This document shows positions 22,914-23,831 of a DNA stretch of 23,831 nucleotides, in pieces. A model generated the notes under the pieces. The model was not told the origin of the DNA. It saw only the letters and a list, made by a program, of their open reading frames with translations, and made no database searches. The position numbers were made by a program, and so were the translations under genes. The stretch comes from JALXDT01 sp964634755 (lineage in GTDB: Bacteria; Acidobacteriota; Aminicenantia; JAMOAD01), in contig CAZWJH010000033.1 of the NCBI GenBank assembly GCA_964634755.1, positions 1 through 23,831 of the forward strand. The letters run 5' to 3'. Positions within the stretch are counted from its first letter, which is position 1; each line of letters begins with the position of its first letter.

Positions 22914-22933
22914 TTTCGCAAAAAATTGCGAAA
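22914..22933. promoter_or_regulatory. Perfect 20-bp inverted repeat, possible operator for the DUF2202 gene
   Basis: TTTCGCAA, four A, TTGCGAAA, a perfect 8-bp dyad with a 4-bp spacer, upstream of the DUF2202 gene and about 80 bp from the divergent pgsA promoter. The G-C core and symmetry fit a regulator site, but it matches no site I know. No gene on the plus strand ends just before it, so it is not a terminator there. The 232-bp intergenic region holds nothing else I recognise; no DUF2202 promoter could be assigned with confidence. Confidence 0.4.
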
Positions 22934-23031
22934 GCATTGTTCTAAAATTTTAAAATAGCTTTAGTTTAAAGGTTTTTTTAAGTTGGCGAATTTTTTGTTG
23001 AAGAAGAGTATTAATTTTTTAGGAGGAAAAG

Positions 23032-23724
23032 ATGAAAAAAAATTTAATAACTTTAGGGATGGTAGCTTTAATGTTTACAACCTTAGCTTTTAGTGCTTGG
23101 GGAAAAAGAGGAAACAGTGGAAACATAAATAGTCATATTATTCAGGATATGGTATCTCAAATACCTTATGAGGAACTTTTTTAAGCTGAGAAGGATTATC
23201 TTCTGATGAAAATGAGAGAAGAAGGAAAACTTGCAAGAGATGTTTACCTTGCTCTCTATGAAATATGGAGTTCTCAGGTTTTTTCCAATATATCTGACTC
23301 TGAACAAACACATATGGAGGCGGTAAAGAGTTTGATTGATAAATACGGATTGAAAGATCCGATTGTAGAAAATGAGAGAGGAGTTTTTTCTAATTCAAAG
23401 TTAAAAGAGTTTTATGATTCTCTTGTGGCAAAGGGAAAGAAATCTATAACAGAGGCCTTTAAAGTTGGAGCAACAATTGAAGATCTTGATATTTATGATT
23501 TGGATGAAGCAATTGTTAAATCGGATAACAGGGATATTGTCTTTGTTTTTGAAAGTTTACGAAAGGGTTCTGAAAATCATATGAGAGCATTTGTGTCTCA
23601 GCTTGAAAAGTATGCTCTTTCCTATGTACCTCAATATATTTCACAGGAGGAGTATGAAACAATAATTTCCAGTGAGAATGGTAAGGGGCGAAGATACGGA
23701 CGAAAGGGAAATAGATACTGGTAA
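23032..23724 (+). pseudogene. Secreted DUF2202 protein gene, interrupted by an in-frame TAA
   Basis: A strong AGGAGG site precedes an ATG at 23032 that opens a signal peptide (MKKNLITLGMVALMFTTLA). The frame then stops at TAA, codon 51 (23182-23184). In the same frame, the next codon begins AEKDYLLMKMRE and continues to 23724 with no further stop, giving a DUF2202 body: the EEGKLARDVYLALYEIWSSQ and FSNISDSEQTHMEAVKSLID blocks, and a Gly/Arg-rich end (GRRYGRKGNRYW). The family is thought to have a ferritin-like four-helix fold and often reads LSEAEK at the place of the stop. Without the TAA the product would be about 229 residues. The alternatives are a recent nonsense mutation, a base-call error, or re-initiation at 23206 (172 residues, no signal peptide). 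The usual third Glu of MREEEK is Gly here. Confidence 0.8.
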
Positions 23725-23751
23725 TTAATAGGAGAATTATATAAGTTTTAG

Positions 23752-23788
23752 ATGGAGTTAGTTTAATAGCTAGCTCCATTTTTATTTT
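23752..23788 (+). terminator. Intrinsic terminator after the DUF2202 gene
   Basis: ATGGAGTTAG (23752-23761), 8-base loop, CTAGCTCCAT (23770-23779): a 10-bp stem with one G-U pair, followed by TTTTATTTT. Lies 27 bp after the stop. Nothing is recognised in the remaining bases to 23831. Confidence 0.85.
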
Positions 23789-23831
23789 ACACTGTTTTTA
23801 ATGTTCTATTTTCTCTTAATTGGTTAAGCCT

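Noticed and set aside
23182..23184. Selenocysteine or pyrrolysine recoding in the DUF2202 gene
   Set aside because: The stop is TAA; these amino acids use UGA and UAG respectively.
1..23831. Mobile elements, CRISPR arrays, phage genes, tRNA or rRNA genes
   Set aside because: No transposase or integrase motifs, no regularly spaced repeats and no cloverleaf-like or rRNA-like stretches were seen in reading the sequence.

Overview
The window is an AT-rich bacterial chromosome segment, tightly packed with short intergenic gaps. It is probably a metagenome or draft scaffold, because it carries one run of exactly 100 N (3596-3695). Clear AGGAGG-type ribosome sites and sigma70-like promoters mark it as bacterial. 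Two aminopropyltransferases beside speD (one of the Thermus agmatine/triamine type), an archaeal-type ApgM, ThyX, a DUF89 phosphatase and a DUF2202 protein suggest a thermophilic or deep-branching lineage. I cannot name the phylum. SdhCDAB shows a quinone-linked respiratory chain.

Layout. (1) 43-1017 (+): a SPASM radical SAM protein, converging on the next block. (2) 4680 to 1022 (-): a polyamine operon, speD, speE (triamine type, broken by the gap), speE (classical), an SDR protein and a COG0731 radical SAM protein. It is driven by a strong promoter at 4783-4810 and has an unusually long leader with a possible 15-codon upstream ORF. (3) 6419 to 4828 (-): purC, cvpA and a small Fis-type DNA-binding protein. 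(4) 10324 to 6492 (-): a membrane-anchored HExxH metallopeptidase whose end overlaps efp, then an EF-G-like GTPase with its own promoter. (5) 10520-13721 (+): sdhC, sdhD, sdhA, sdhB, ended by a strong bidirectional terminator. (6) 15514 to 13759 (-): argF and an orphan FecE/BtuD-like ABC ATPase. (7) 15653-18193 (+): a secreted GH2 beta-mannosidase. (8) 19930 to 18200 (-): apgM and an anchored hypothetical protein. (9) 22799 to 20007 (-): a CDP-alcohol phosphatidyltransferase, DUF89, thyX and a secreted hypothetical protein. (10) 23032-23724 (+): a secreted DUF2202 gene split by an in-frame TAA.

Functionally the window mixes core metabolism (purine, arginine, thymidylate, phospholipid, glycolysis, succinate/fumarate) and translation factors with polyamine synthesis and glycan breakdown. 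I see no mobile element, CRISPR array, tRNA or rRNA. The most interesting points are the speD leader, which is an outlier among otherwise 0-23 nt predicted leaders; two promoters placed for leaderless transcription; EF-P with Arg34 instead of Lys34; and the stop-interrupted DUF2202 gene. Several start codons were moved from the longest possible ORF on ribosome-site or promoter evidence.
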